A stretch of DNA of 64,000 nucleotides, from NCBI RefSeq assembly GCF_001625215.2, contig NC_030382.2:28878610-28942609 (forward strand), read 5' to 3'. Of the stretch, positions 11,701 to 23,594 are shown one piece after another. A program made the translations under genes and the position numbers. The stretch comes from Daucus carota subsp. sativus. Taxonomy: Eukaryota > Streptophyta > Magnoliopsida > Apiales > Apiaceae. A model generated the notes under the pieces. It was not told the origin of the DNA and did not search any database. It saw only the letters and a list, made by a program, of their open reading frames with translations. How positions within the stretch are numbered: position 1 is the first letter of the stretch; each line of letters opens with the position of its first letter.

Positions 11701-12215
11701 GTATTGAAAATCTAATATGTCGGCCTGGAAATTTCCCTGAATGGTATTAGATATCCCTAATGGAAAAAAGCAGCATAAGTTAAAATTGAAAGCTTTTACG
11801 GGAGTGGAGTCTTGCATGCCCTTGTCCAGTTGCACTGACAGACACAATATGTATGAATAAAACACAAACACACACAATGTATAACAGAGTGAGAGAGAGA
11901 TAGGGGGGAGAGAGAGAGAGAGAGAGAGATAGGGGAGAGAGGGAGAGAGTTTGGGGGAGAGAGAGAGAGAGAGAGCGGGGGGGGGGGGGGGGAAGAGGGA
12001 GAGAGAGAGATAGGGGGAGAGAGGGAGAGAGAGGTATATGATTATGGACGTACTCACATTAGACTGAGGCCAGAGGTCTGATAAAACTTGGTTAGTTTGT
12101 CATAAAAATCCTCCTCACGAGAAGGGGAAGAAGAGAGGTTGAGGTTATTACTGGGACCCGCGATCGGAAATGCATTGCTATCCGCGCCGTTCATTTCAGC
12201 CTCCGCTGCTTGCAT
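8726..12215 (-). CDS. ARID-HMG box DNA-binding protein (plant HMGB9/11/15 group)
   Basis: Six coding exons on the minus strand: 12215-12058, 11299-11224, 10525-10342, 10151-10005, 9495-9218 and 9049-8726, giving 1167 nt and 388 residues with all phases consistent and GT-AG borders. The ARID domain spans roughly residues 35-139 (DFYDKL, then YKDVIDRGGY, then GLWDEVASSL). A basic linker with a KKRKHSEG nuclear-signal-like stretch follows. One HMG box spans about residues 229-300 (SNAPVGFRTGYMIFLK to KPYIEASKRDKERY), interrupted by the last intron. Plant ARID-HMG proteins bind AT-rich DNA in the nucleus and act in transcription, for example in pollen. Exon 4 carries a 21 bp tandem duplication that repeats the peptide GPAHLPT. 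Intron 1 starts with a long CT tract on the sense strand. Confidence 0.9.
11889..12033. repeat. GA/CT microsatellite in intron 1 of the ARID-HMG gene
   Basis: An interrupted (GA)n tract of about 145 bp with a G-only run of about 14 bases near 11979-11992 and TAGGGG interruptions. On the sense strand of the gene it is (CT)n and begins 25 bases after the donor site of the first intron. Confidence 0.95.
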
Positions 12216-12539
12216 TCTAATGTCTGGACTGAACTCTTCTTCTTCTGTTTTGTGTTTCTCTCTGGACTCTCAATAACTCGCTCACTGTCTTTCTGTGTTG
12301 TGTACTTGTGTTTGTAAGTTGCAACACACAGAGAGAAAGAGAGAGAGAGAATGAGGGTTTGTTTCTCCTTTATCGATTTTTGTGTTGTTGAGAGTTTCGC
12401 CTATGACCAGACTCTGCCACGCCATTTTTGTGGGCCATGTATTCTTCTTCCACGTGGACAGATCTCCGCCGTCTGTGGACTTCATTTTACGCTTTCTTTT
12501 TGCTACTTCATTTTAGAATGTTCAAAAACCTATATATTT
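12216..12539. promoter_or_regulatory. 5' region of the ARID-HMG gene
   Basis: The sequence directly upstream of the ARID-HMG start codon. It holds a second, short GA tract at about 12331-12350 and is less AT-rich than the transposon DNA beyond it. Open frames here are low-complexity and overlap on both strands. No TATA box stood out. Confidence 0.4.
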
Positions 12540-13015
12540 CATGGGATTCGCTATTTTATTAGGAATATTTATAAAAATGTCAATTTTTTACAAATTATTT
12601 ATAACAATACTATCAAGTCGATTTTTTTAAAAAAATATCACATCTTTGTTAAATATTTACAAAAATATGATTTGCAACTTCTGCATCCTCATTTACAACA
12701 TCGGTTTGCAACTGTTAGAAATGAGGTTGCATAAGTGGCAAATTAAACTTCTCATTGGCAACGATTGCAAGAAGATGTTGTACAAATTGCAAATCGTATA
12801 TTGTTACATAAGTTCTAAATGAAATTTCTCATTTGCAACTATTTGCAACCGATGTAAAATGTTGTTGCAAATGAGGTTGCAGAGGTTGAAAGTCGTATTT
12901 TTTTAAATAATTTATATAAAATGGTATTTCTAAGAATATTGAAAGTTGGCAATTATATTTTTATAAAAAATTTCAAAAAGTTAGGCAGTTACGAAAAAAC
13001 CCTTACAAGCTTTTT
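12540..13015. mobile_element. Palindromic MITE-like element with GTTGCAA words
   Basis: An imperfect inverted repeat. The left arm (about 12650-12720: AATATGATTTGCAACTTCTGC and on) matches the reverse complement of the right arm (about 12830-12905). The word TTGCAA and its variants recur many times. The outer ends are AT-rich and the right end reads GTTAGGCAGTTACGAAAAAA. A shorter relative lies at 59225-59420 and ends GTTAGGTATTTATGAAAAAA. Target duplication and superfamily were not determined. Confidence 0.5.
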
Positions 13016-13034
13016 TTCTGAATTTTTTTTATTC

Positions 13035-13395
13035 TCGCAAAGTGTTATCCTTAGTTATAGAAAGTATCCATGTTGAAATTATTGAAAAAAATCGTAATTT
13101 TTAAAAAATAACGCATAAATAAATCGTGCATTCAACACATTTGTAATTGGGGTTCAACATCGGGTGTAGAACACTAATTATCATTTTGTTGAATATATTT
13201 ATGAAGATACTTAAACTATATCTCTTCGGTTTGGTTAGGGACTAAAAACATAAATATTGGTTATATAATACGTTTAACTCAGTTCTTACATTAAAAACTT
13301 AGTTTATGTACTTATCGAACACAATTTTAATCATGTTCAACAAAATATGTTAAAAAAATGTTGAATTCAAATTATATATGTGCTAAACGCGGAGT
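13035..13395. repeat. Dispersed ~360 bp repeat, copy A
   Basis: Begins near 'CTTAGTTATAGAAAGTATCC' and ends near 'CAAATTATATATGTG'. A second copy in the same orientation lies at about 46345-46705, inside intron 2 of the BIG1-type gene, and most of the sequence aligns by eye with scattered substitutions and small indels. No terminal inverted repeats or coding capacity were seen, so the class is unknown. Confidence 0.75.
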
Positions 13396-14832
13396 TTATT
13401 TATATGTTTTCTATCCGAATAGTCAAACTATATTAAGGAAATATGTCAATAAATAAGTCAATTAGATTTCAAAATATATTATATATTCACTTCCTTTCAC
13501 AATTTAACTTATTAATATTAAGAATTCATTCAATTATTTCATAATTTAATGCAGCCGAATTAAAACTTCACTGTATATTGAAAAAAAGATTAAACTTTTT
13601 TTTAATTTTTTCAGGAAAAAAAATTAAACTTTTTAAATATTAATTAAATTAATTATCATAAATTAGCAGTATATCACTAAACTAAAATAAATTGTATAAA
13701 ATAGTATGAAAATAAAAATTTATAGTGATATCGTGATCAAGTATATGTTTATAAAAATGAAATTGTATTTGAAATGATTTTGTACATTTAATATGACTTT
13801 TATCAATCTATAAATTGATTTAATTTCTAGAAATATTAATAAAATTTCAGTATACATTTTTGTACTCATGTTAAATTTTTTTGTCTTATTACGAGATAAA
13901 ATGATCGTTAAAACTTAAAAACAATAATAATTTTAAGAAATAAGTAAATAACTAATGGGATTCATTTGCTCCATAAATTCATTTTTATGCTAAATGTGAT
14001 AAATACCTCTTATCTAATATTTATTAAAAATTATTTGATATCTTTTTTTTCCTTTTTTTGGTATCTATTAAACCTAATTTATGCCAGTGCTATGATTTGC
14101 AAAATTTCCAAAAGCACATCTAACTATTGCAGAATGGTAAATTCTTTAGGGGCATCAAGGTAACTTCCACGCATAAACAAGTATATAAGTCGGGTCTTCG
14201 ATCATCCACCGGGTTACCCACCCATCTTGCAAAATTTTCAGCGTCCACGCTATCCCCATTGCCTATCATAATCTCTATACATAATAAGTTGAAAATGACT
14301 CATCCCTTTAATCACGCCATCTGTTACTACTAGGTATTTTTTCAAATCAAAATCTATTATGTGCGTGAGTTTTTTCTTCATCATCAAAGCCTGAAGTAGT
14401 CTCTTAGGTCTTTATTAACGTTATGGATGATACTGCAAATTCTAGAGGTGATTTTTCTTCTCTTATGTCTAGCATATGGTTGTGATAATGCTCTAACTTA
14501 TTTGTTTACACTGATTTATAGCGTCCAAACGTACTCTACAATCCATTTCGCTGTCTCCTTCTGCGTGGAAATATGGTAATACCTTGGTTGCAGAACTCTT
14601 CAACGCTAGTTAGGACAAAGGCTATGAGCACGCCTGTTTCTTTTATTAGTTTTCGATATTATGTCTTCATGTTGTCCACTCTGCATGTTTGCTTGAAGCT
14701 CCAAGACGTCGTATGCATCCTGTATAGAAGTTTTTTGCTGGTGACAATATATCTAAGACTAACGATATTAACTGCAGAAGGCAGTTTCATAGTGGTATAC
14801 ATATTTCGCAACAGTTAATTACGGCGCATCTG
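13396..14832. other. AT-rich intergenic DNA, no gene seen
   Basis: Very AT-rich to about 13960, then more balanced DNA. Short open frames at 13966, 14127 and 14573 have no recognisable motif. The balanced stretch may be old transposon sequence, but I could not name it. Confidence 0.4.
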
Positions 14833-14840
14833 GTTGTACG

Positions 14841-15133
14841 CAGGGACGGAGCCAGGTTTATCATTGTTGACTGTTGTTAAACAGGGGAGCTGATTCTTAG
14901 ACGTGGAAGCTGAGCTTTAGTTCAAAAAATCAATAAATGAGCAGGTAGGAATCGAACTCTGATTTAGCTAGCCACAATCCCATGCTCGAACTCTGGTTTA
15001 GCCAGCCACAATCCCATGTTCAGACCATGGGACAAGAAATCAACTATAATTTTTTTTTTTGTACAAATTGCTAAGAGCTATAGAACCTGCTGGGGGCAAG
15101 TACCCCCACTGCCCCCACCTTGCTCCGTCCTTG
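14841..15133. mobile_element. hAT MITE with CAGGGACGG ends
   Basis: A 293 bp element with ends CAGGGACGGAGCCAGG on the left and CAAGGACGGAGCAAGG on the right, read inward. It is flanked by an 8 bp duplication with one mismatch, GTTGTACG at 14833-14840 and GTTGTAAG at 15134-15141. The CAGGG start and 8 bp duplication are typical of the Ac/hAT superfamily. Inside, a segment of about 34 bp around 'AGCCACAATCCCATG' is present twice in tandem. No coding capacity. Confidence 0.85.
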
Positions 15134-15141
15134 GTTGTAAG

Positions 15142-15623
15142 CCAGTAATTTCTTTGTGCTCAATGTGTTACTGTGAATTGCAACAGATATAATTACTCTT
15201 TCACCGATAAAATTACTCTTTCATAGATTAGCAAAACTAGCACAATCTCAGACGGTCCTAAAGTAAGCAATAACGATTTGAATCATTATTGTACACCTGA
15301 AATAAATTCGACATTCTGAAGTATAATCCTATTGCTTATTTGCATAGTATATCCTCATTAATGTATTTGAGGCTCTGAAAAAAAAAGAGACATATAATCT
15401 TTTGCTGTATTGCATAGAAGCCCAGACTGCAAAGCTTAAGGAAAGAGGTCTAAGTAAGAGGATTCCACTGCATATTAGAGACATGAATATCATGGATGCC
15501 GATAAAAAGAAACATATTAGTGAAAAAACGTTGTTAGTAAAACAACATAATCAGTTCTTGCCACAAGGTATTCTTGAAAATTAATTGTCTTTTTGCCTTT
15601 GCAAATAAACATGTTAAAATTTC
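15142..15623. other. Intergenic, no gene recognised
   Basis: A 60-codon frame at 15402-15584 is rich in Lys and has a plausible coding look, but I recognise no family and see no supporting exon. It could be a fragment of a captured or decayed gene. Confidence 0.35.
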
Positions 15624-15631
15624 AGAAAAGT

Positions 15632-16122
15632 TAGGGCTGTAAACGAGCCGAGCCGAGCCGAGTTTTACCGAGTTCGAGTCGAGTTTTTTCTTACCTAGTC
15701 GAGCCAAACTCGATAAGCTTATCTTTTTTTTCGATTCGAACTCGAGTTCGTTAAAAACTGAGCCAGGTTCGAGTTTTTAACGAACCGATCCGAGTCGAGC
15801 CGAACCGAGTCGATATCCAACTGGTCAATAAATTTCTATTTTTTTTCAAATTTCAACTATTGACTTTGTCTATATAGTACACAATTCAAAAATTAAAAAA
15901 ATTGATTACAAAATTGAAAACAAAAGAGCTAAAACTAAAGTATAAAATTAATTTTTTTTTAATATATGTTTTTTATCGAGTCGAGTTTTTGACGAGTCGA
16001 GTCGAAACCGAGTTCGAGTGGAGCAACTAAAAAGCTTGGTTCGACTCGTTATACGTATCGAACATTATTGGTTATTCGAACTCGAACTCGTTAACGACCA
16101 GCTCGGTTCGTTTACGACCCTG
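15632..16122. mobile_element. Non-autonomous hAT-like element with GAGCCGA/ACTCGA arrays
   Basis: A 491 bp element with ends TAGGGCTGTAAACGAGCC on the left and CAGGGTCGTAAACGAACC on the right, read inward. The flanks AGAAAAGT (15624-15631) and AGGAAAGT (16123-16130) differ at one of eight positions, as expected for an aged 8 bp hAT duplication. The outer 150-200 bp on each side are packed with GAGCCGA, GAGTCGAG and CGAACTCG words in both orientations; the middle is plain AT-rich DNA. No open frame of note. Confidence 0.75.
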
Positions 16123-16130
16123 AGGAAAGT

Positions 16131-16787
16131 CGATTATTTAGATCATATGTGCATGTTAGATTTACAATATCATTGTTGTTTGTTGCGTAGATAACCAGAG
16201 CAATTTTACACACGTCGGTAGAACATGAAATTTATAATAATTTATTATTATATTTTTTTTATAAGCAATAATTTATTATTATATTAATAATTTGTATACT
16301 AATTAGGTAATAAATATCAAAAATCTTATCCATACACATCAAATAAAATTTATATTTTGTTTTATAATCTATTTTTCATTTATAAACAATAATCGATTCT
16401 TCTTGAGTTATGCTAAAGGTTGGTAATATTCGATTTTATATTTTGAAGAAGCTGAAAATACATCCGGCAATAAAATGTTAAGGGAAAAAAAAGGAGAAAG
16501 AGGAAAGAGCTTAGCTGAGTCAGGTCCAGCAAGGGAGGAGAGTGGTGGAGGTCGACGAGTACTGGAGACTAAATAGTCCACGTCATCAACCTTGCGGACA
16601 ATACAACTACAACTACAAACTAGTAGTAGTTTCCATTTTTCAGATAAGGACTTATCTTCCTCGTCATCTTCGTAACCTCTTCAATCACACATATACGATA
16701 TACATAAGCCTATACACACACATATACAACACTGTTTCATCTGCCTTGAAGGCAATCTTCCCTTCAAGGTAGCTCTGGATTTCTCCA
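16131..16787. promoter_or_regulatory. Upstream region of the plastid ferroportin gene
   Basis: AT-rich DNA to about 16470, then a purine-rich stretch and a more balanced sequence leading to the start codon at 16788, consistent with a promoter and 5' UTR. I could not identify a TATA box or a known iron-response element with confidence. Confidence 0.4.
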
Positions 16788-16959
16788 ATGGCGACTTGTG
16801 TGCCGTGTGTTTCTCACACTACAACGTCGTCGCCGATCTTCCTCACTATATCTCGCCACTCTCATTATTCTTCTCGCCTTTACTCATCTCGATTACGACC
16901 TAGATTCTCTTCCTCTAATACATGCGTTTATCCCCATTTTTCCATTCATAATAGGTAAA

Positions 16960-17017
<58 letters not shown>

Positions 17018-17022
17018 CCTCC

Positions 17023-17060
<38 letters not shown>

Positions 17061-20000
17061 CCCCCTCCTCTCTCTCCTCTCTCTCTCTCTCTCTTTATGT
17101 GAAATGTAAAATTGTATTTGCGACTGTAAATTGTAGTGATTTTTTGTTATTTGGGATGAAGTAGTATGGACTTAAGTTCTCTACTCTTTGGTTGCAGGCT
17201 AGATATATTCTATTTAAAATGTTCAATTACAGATACCGACGTCTTTAATAATGTTGCAGTTGAGGAAGAACTTCATGAAGACCTCTCAACTTCAAGTTGT
17301 TCAGTCCCAATAATTCATCTCAATACCGAGGTTCTTGAGGCAGAATCAGTGAATTTACTTAGTGAAGGCACTTATGTCGACACTCTTTTGACAAAGTTAC
17401 CAGTATGTTGACTATTCCCAAATAACAACTCTTGAAAATCAATTGCAATTCCTCTTAGTAAGCCGAGCTTTCTCCAACTCAATTTGTACTTGCAGGTTTT
17501 AACAGAGGAAGAGCAGAGCATAATTGCTGCAACTCCTGCCCATCCAGCAGGCTTGTATGGTAAACAGCTCGCAGCCCCTGGTCTTTTCTAAATGAATTCA
17601 CTTAGGCCATCAATTGCTCCTCCTCCTTTAGGTTTTGATTGTTTGCCCGTAACTCCATATTTTTAAAGATAATCAACTGTTAGAATTTTTGCAATTACTA
17701 AAACCCAATTCGTGGAATTGCAGTGATTTAAAATTACTCGATAACAGGATTATAGTTTGGAAGTCTAATTTTCAGCTAAGATAAACTTTTGTCTTTCTAA
17801 AAGGATTTTACTGATTTGAATGAGATGATTGTTTGACAGACTATAAAATGCACTATTTTTTCTCAAGTGCTTGCTCAGTTAGGTTGGTCACATTTATGTA
17901 ACTTAAGATGGGAAGCGAATATAATCACGGGTTACTGGGTATGGTGAAATATGGATTTTTATCACCCAAGTTACCATGTTCTAGTTGCAAAAGTCATTTT
18001 TGTTGTTTGCTAGTTCAGGTAGAGTATTTGATAGCTTGCTTATGTGTATGTGACTGTTTGGAATGCACCATCAGAAGTTTTCGCTTGTGTAACTCAATGG
18101 CAGTGTGAGAAAGATATGTTCTTAACTATCATCTAGTGGTGTGAAAAATCCAGAAGTACCCTTGCTGAATAGTATTTATGAAGTTAATATTGCCTTAATT
18201 TATTAAAAATCTTAGGACTACATTGTTATTTGTTCACCTGGAATATACTTGGTGTAGCTGTGTAGTAGATAAAAAGAATTTAGACATGTCCATACGTTTT
18301 TTATATACTTCATTCAACTTCATGTAGGTTCCTTTATAAGTCCACTGACATTAAAGAGTTCAGTACAACTTCTTTTCTGGTTTCCATTTTCCCTTTTTTT
18401 TTTTTTTGGTTTTTGAGACCAAAAAACTCTATACATCTAGTGACCTCCAAATTCCAATGCATCTATACAAAATTTTAAAAACTCTTCCAAACACTACCCT
18501 CTTACTAGTTCCAATGTTTGAATAATTTATATATATAAACAATTCAACTTAATATAATGTACTTAGTAAAATTAAATAAGTACTCCCAACGTTTTAAAAT
18601 ATAGGTCGTTTAAGTTTTTGGCACACATTTTTAAGTCTTTTGACCTCATTGCTAAAGTTATTATTTTTGAATTTTTTTTGAAGTGATGTGGTCAAAATAG
18701 TTTGAAATGTGTGCCAAAAAGTCAAACAACTTATATTTCGAAACAGAGAGAGTAAAAACAATTCATCCAACTAACTTTTTCTTGAGATGCGTAATTTTTC
18801 TTAAAGTGACATGTAAAAGGGGACATAGGGAGTAATTATTAAAGTGGTGGTTTGGTGTTGTTCCTTAAATTAGTTGTGATTAAATATGTGTCTGGTTCTT
18901 CTATTAAAATTCTACCAATGACGAGTGTTCACTTCTCTGGTGAGAAAGTTCATTGTGTTTATAAGCACTAACAAGTAATTCATCTTTTAGACTTGGCTGT
19001 AGTAATCTCCGTAGCAATTTCTGATCCAGATATCATTTTTTCCTTAATCAGCATTATACGCTAGTTGCATGGTGGGGTGTTTGGTGGAACAGCTTTGGAC
19101 TTTTGCTGGGCCAGCTGCTATAGCGATGCTTCATCCAAGCCTTCTTCCTGTAGCAGTCATCGGTTTCTTCACTAAGGTCTAATGTGTCAAATTATAATAC
19201 ACCAAGTAACCATATTATCTCTTATATGATACGAAAACAGGTTGTCAGGATTTATCTTCCTAACAAGATCCATTATTTACAGATATCAATAATTTTAGGA
19301 GGCCCCTTGCTTGGAAAACTTATGGATCATTCTCCCAGAATGCCTACGTATAGTGCATTAGCTACTGTTCAGGTATTGTGTCTATTGAAGTTGGTAAATC
19401 AGATGATTGTAGAAGTATGGAAATTGACATCTAATTCCCCCTTTTACTGTCAGACAACTGCTCACTTGTTATCTGTTGGGTTGATAATACATGCTCATAC
19501 TGTGCATTCTACACTCACGTTATCTGTACTCCTCCGCCCTTGGTTTATTGTGCTAGTATTAGCCAGTGCTGTTGAGAGGTTATCTGGTCTAGCTTTGGGG
19601 GTTGCAGTAGAGCGTGACTGGGTTGTGCTGGTATTGTTATTTTAATTACCTTTTTCATGTAAGGGTACTAAGAAACATTGTTACTTTTTATGCTGGAATA
19701 CTGAGTTGTATCTGTCTTTACAGCTAGCAGGAACAAATCGGCCTGTTGCTCTTGCTCAAGCTAATGCCATACTCAGTCGAATTGATCTCCTATGTGAGGT
19801 GAGCTGTGGTCTAGAGGATTGTGTTGGAGCATGTACAACGCAATTCTATAGAGATAATATAACTAGAGTATAGCCTCAACTATACAGAACACCCCTCCAA
19901 TGCAATGCTAAATAAGGTTGTAAAATAAAAAAAAATGCTGTAATCGGTTCTATTATATAAACAAATATAGATGTTGCTATGATTGCCACATAGGCATTCA

Positions 20001-22320
20001 AGTGGAGAAATGGAATTGATTAAGTAATGGTCACAAATATAATTGTGCATCTAAAGGTTAGGTGGTTGCGAAGTAGCTAAATTGTCTTATATTTGATGTC
20101 ATTTTAATATCATGCATTGGACTAAAGGTTCTATTTAACATCAAAAAAACGCTTTTTAATTTCGTAATAACTAATATAGCACTAGCTATACATATTTAGA
20201 ACTATCAGCGGACATGCTACTATTTTTCAGCAAGGTAAATACCTTTACTCAAAAAGTTTTATGGTGTATTATGTTTTAATGATTAACTGAAGTTTGTCAT
20301 GAGTTATCATGTTTATGTGTTTGTGCAAGAATGGTAAATTGGAGTTAAAAATCGTTGTCAACATCGTAATTAGTACTAATAAACTGGAACTGATGTATTG
20401 TATCATAGAACATACCATATTAGCATTAATATATGACATGGAGACTTGTTTACATATGCAGATTGCTGGCGCAGCATTGTTTGGTGTACTTCTATCCAAG
20501 TATGATCCTGTTACCTGCTTGAAGCTCGCCGCTGGTTTAATGATATCTTCACTTCCTGTTGTGGTACTTGTTTCCTCTATCTGATTCTTGATGCTTAATC
20601 AGTTAGTACCCTTGAGTCTAGAATATTTAATTATTCTTTCATCCTAGGTTTGTCTTACATGGTTGACAAACAAGCTTTCTGCTGGAGTCCTCGATCGTGC
20701 CAAATCACTAGAAACATGTTGCAGCAGTTCAGCAGAAGACTCTTTGCACAATGTGAAAAGCTTAGGTCAAAATTTAATTATTTTTTGAAGCTGCAATGGG
20801 TAGAATTAGACCTCTTATATATTATCTCTGACTTGACCTTTTATGTCAACCAGTTGAAATGAGTGTTGAAGCTATCAAACAAGGATGGAGTGAGTACATG
20901 CAGCAACCTGTACTTCCTGCAAGCCTAGCCTATGTGCTTCTCTGCTTCAATGTTGTACTTGCTCCTGGTGGTTTAATGACTGCCTTTTTGACACATCGCG
21001 GTATGGTTCAAATTTCAATTTGTTTCCTGCTGCGCCACCAATATATTGTTGGGTTCTAAAAATTTTGCTTATTAATTAAGCTAATTTATCCAATATGATA
21101 CATAACATATTTGTCTGTTTGGTTTGTTTGTACATTCAGTAATCAGACATGCAAGTTAATTATATATTTCTTTTTTGGAATGTATTGATAACCCTCTTCC
21201 TTGTCTCATACAAACGTAATGCCTATATGGAGACTAGCAAGGAATAGGAGATGAGGGGTTTGTGCAATGGTTGTAAATTTTCTGGAGAATGATTATGGTT
21301 TGATAGTATAGAATTTTAAATATCAACTACCATCAAATGCACTGCATAACTTGTTTTACCTCATTACCTGGTCCTCTTCCAACCTGGCCTACCAACAAAG
21401 AAAAAAAAAACAAGATTAGAAAATAGATGCATGACGATCTTTTGATTATTTCCCATTAATTGAAATTTTATTGGAAATGTTCAGGTTTAAATCCATCAGT
21501 AATTGGGGGTTTCAGTGGATTATCTGCTTTCATGGGAATTGCTGCAACATTTGTGTCTGCAAGCATGGTGAAACGACTTGGTCTTTTTAAGGTATGGTCC
21601 TCCTTGGATTATCATATCCATTCGTGTCTGCATCTGCCTTCTGTTGGAGTTCTTACAAAAGCTCACTGCCAGGCTGGAGCAGTTGGACTATTTCTACAGG
21701 CTTCACTTCTTATGATGGCTGTTGCTGTGTACTGGAGTGGCACTCTCTCTCAGCAGACACCACTTTTCTTCTTTCTTTTCCTTATTGTGAGTTCCAGTAG
21801 TCAGTTTCAGTTTGCTGTGCATTGAAATATTATTGTTTGCATTTGTACTCATTTTCATGTGTGTGTATTTCTGTTCCCCTGGTGTTAATTTTCATTTGAA
21901 TGATCACTGATCACAACTCTGAAGTTCCCATATTGTTAAAAGAAAGTTACCATTTTAATTATCTAGATATAAATAAAAAATGAAGTGATCCACTACTTTT
22001 TACAGGTATTTTCAAGGTTGGGACGTATGTCATACGATATTGTGGGAGCACAGATTCTTCAAACTGGAGTCCCAGCAAGCAAAGCAAATCTTATTGGTAC
22101 AACAGAGGCATCTGTTGCAAGTTTGGCAGAGTCTTTGATGTTAGGAGTTGCAATAATAGCAAATGACGTTTCACATTTTGGAAGTTTAGCAATGCTTTCT
22201 GTTTTATCAGTGGTTGGGGCGGCATGTTTGTTCTGTCGATGGTTAGCACATCCAACCGACGCCCAAAGAAGTATCTTTTCTTTAGACCCTCAGTTTTATT
22301 CGGGCTTATGCATGCCGTGA
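16788..22320 (+). CDS. FPN3: Chloroplast ferroportin-like transporter (SLC40 family)
   Basis: Thirteen coding exons: 16788-16954, 17198-17402, 17496-17559, 19052-19176, 19283-19372, 19454-19630, 19724-19798, 20462-20563, 20648-20765, 20854-21000, 21485-21591, 21673-21786 and 22006-22320. They total 1806 nt, or 601 residues, in consistent phase; the exon 4 donor (GTCTAA) is weak. The first ~55 residues are Ser/Arg-rich like a plastid transit peptide. The body has about a dozen hydrophobic segments and the ferroportin phrases [35 protein letters not shown] and [13 protein letters not shown]. Arabidopsis IREG3/FPN3 (also called MAR1) is an organelle-envelope protein linked to iron handling and to aminoglycoside entry into plastids. 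Intron 1 opens with a CT tract; intron 3 holds a Stowaway MITE. Confidence 0.93.
16961..17094. repeat. CT microsatellite in intron 1 of the ferroportin gene
   Basis: An interrupted (CT)n tract of about 134 bp with CCCTCC interruptions. It begins six bases after the donor site of intron 1, on the sense strand. Confidence 0.95.
18583..18752. mobile_element. Stowaway-like MITE in ferroportin intron 3
   Basis: A 170 bp element flanked by TA on both sides (18581-18582 and 18753-18754). The ends read inward CTCCCAACGTTTT and CTCTCTCTGTTTC and continue with the shared block TTTTTGGCACACATTT. The TA duplication and CTCCC-type terminus point to the Tc1/mariner group. No coding capacity. Confidence 0.75.
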
Positions 22321-23594
22321 TCCCCTGTAGGTATGGTGCATAATCTTTATATCACTTTCCCGGAAGCGTGTCGTATTTGTAGCTTTGATTGATATTTCAT
22401 ATTAACCTGTCTAACTATTTACTTGATACATGATGCGTTCTAAAACTAAAGACATTAAACACCATTTGAGAAAACATAAAACTAACATTAACTTGAACAA
22501 TTATTGCATGAAATACGTAATATACCAGCTCGTACTTTTGGTGATATTGTATAGCACGATAGAGGGTAAAGGGACAGAGGGCTGAACATACAAAATCAGT
22601 TAGAAACTGCAACAGGTAAAATATCCTTTAATGAGGACCTAATGCAATACAAAATAAAAAGCATAAGAATTTCCTGTACGTAGATAAAGTTAAATGAACT
22701 TTGAAATGATTCCTTGCTGGCATTCTGAGAGTCTTTAGAACAATTTGATTCGCTTGGGTCAAGTTTACATGGTAATAACAGTCAGGACACACTTCTGATG
22801 ATGTTTGTCTAAGCATATGCACCTGCCGTTGTTTCTGCTTTACCTTAATATGGTTCGTTCCTTCTGATTTATATTATGAAGGGAAGGTAGTCTCATCCCT
22901 GGTATTTTATATTAGTACCTAAACAATATTTTCTTTTCAGGATTGCAGTTGCCAATGCCATCACCAATTTTACTAAGCCGGCCGACCGTGATTCATTTGT
23001 TGACCTCCATAGGGGCACAGAGAATTATCCTGAACTTAGAATATTACAAATCAATGATTTGATGGAATGGTCTGGACTCTGGAGAAGATCTTAGAATGCT
23101 GAATGGCTGATCCATATCTTATCAGCACAAGAATTGGTACAATGAATGCACATTATGCCCTTTCAACAGATTTGTCAATGTAATAGAAATTTAGACTTGT
23201 TTTTTGCTGGTGAGGGTTCTAGATGCACATAGTTAGGGTTAGCCAAGGATAGCATAGTCTTTTAAACTAGTAGCATCAATATCATACCAAAGTGAGCCTG
23301 AAAAATTTGTTTCTGTTTTGCAACTGCAAATTCTGGCTAAATATATAGTGGGCAGGATTAGGGAAAAGTGTACTGTTCATATTCATACAGATCATTCTCC
23401 ATCCTCTTGTGATTACCTATTATCTCTTTGTTTTACGATTACTTGGAAGTTGAAATAATACCCTAGACAAGACAGTGATGTAAATATAACTTTAGTAGAG
23501 TTTATCGGTTCCTAGCTAGATTGCAATACCGATATGGGGAAAGCATTGTCCTCTCCATTTGTGCTATGTTATGGAAGTTATACATATAAAAGTT
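22321..23594 (+). other. 3' UTR region of the ferroportin gene, with probable intron
   Basis: Ten bases after the ferroportin stop codon there is a good donor (22331, GTATGG) and a good acceptor ends at 22940 (TTCTTTTCAG), suggesting an intron in the 3' UTR. The exon that follows carries a 50-codon open frame from about 22942 to 23094 with a varied, coding-like composition (it contains RDSFVDLHRGTENYPELR). I do not recognise it. It may be untranslated, an alternative last exon, or a remnant of another gene. From 23100 to 23594 nothing else was found. Confidence 0.45.

Noticed and set aside
11674-12057. Ser/Leu/Pro-rich open frames over GA/CT tracts (also at 16798-17109 and 36203-36512)
   Set aside because: The translations are simply microsatellite read-through (SLSLSL or RERERE) in introns.
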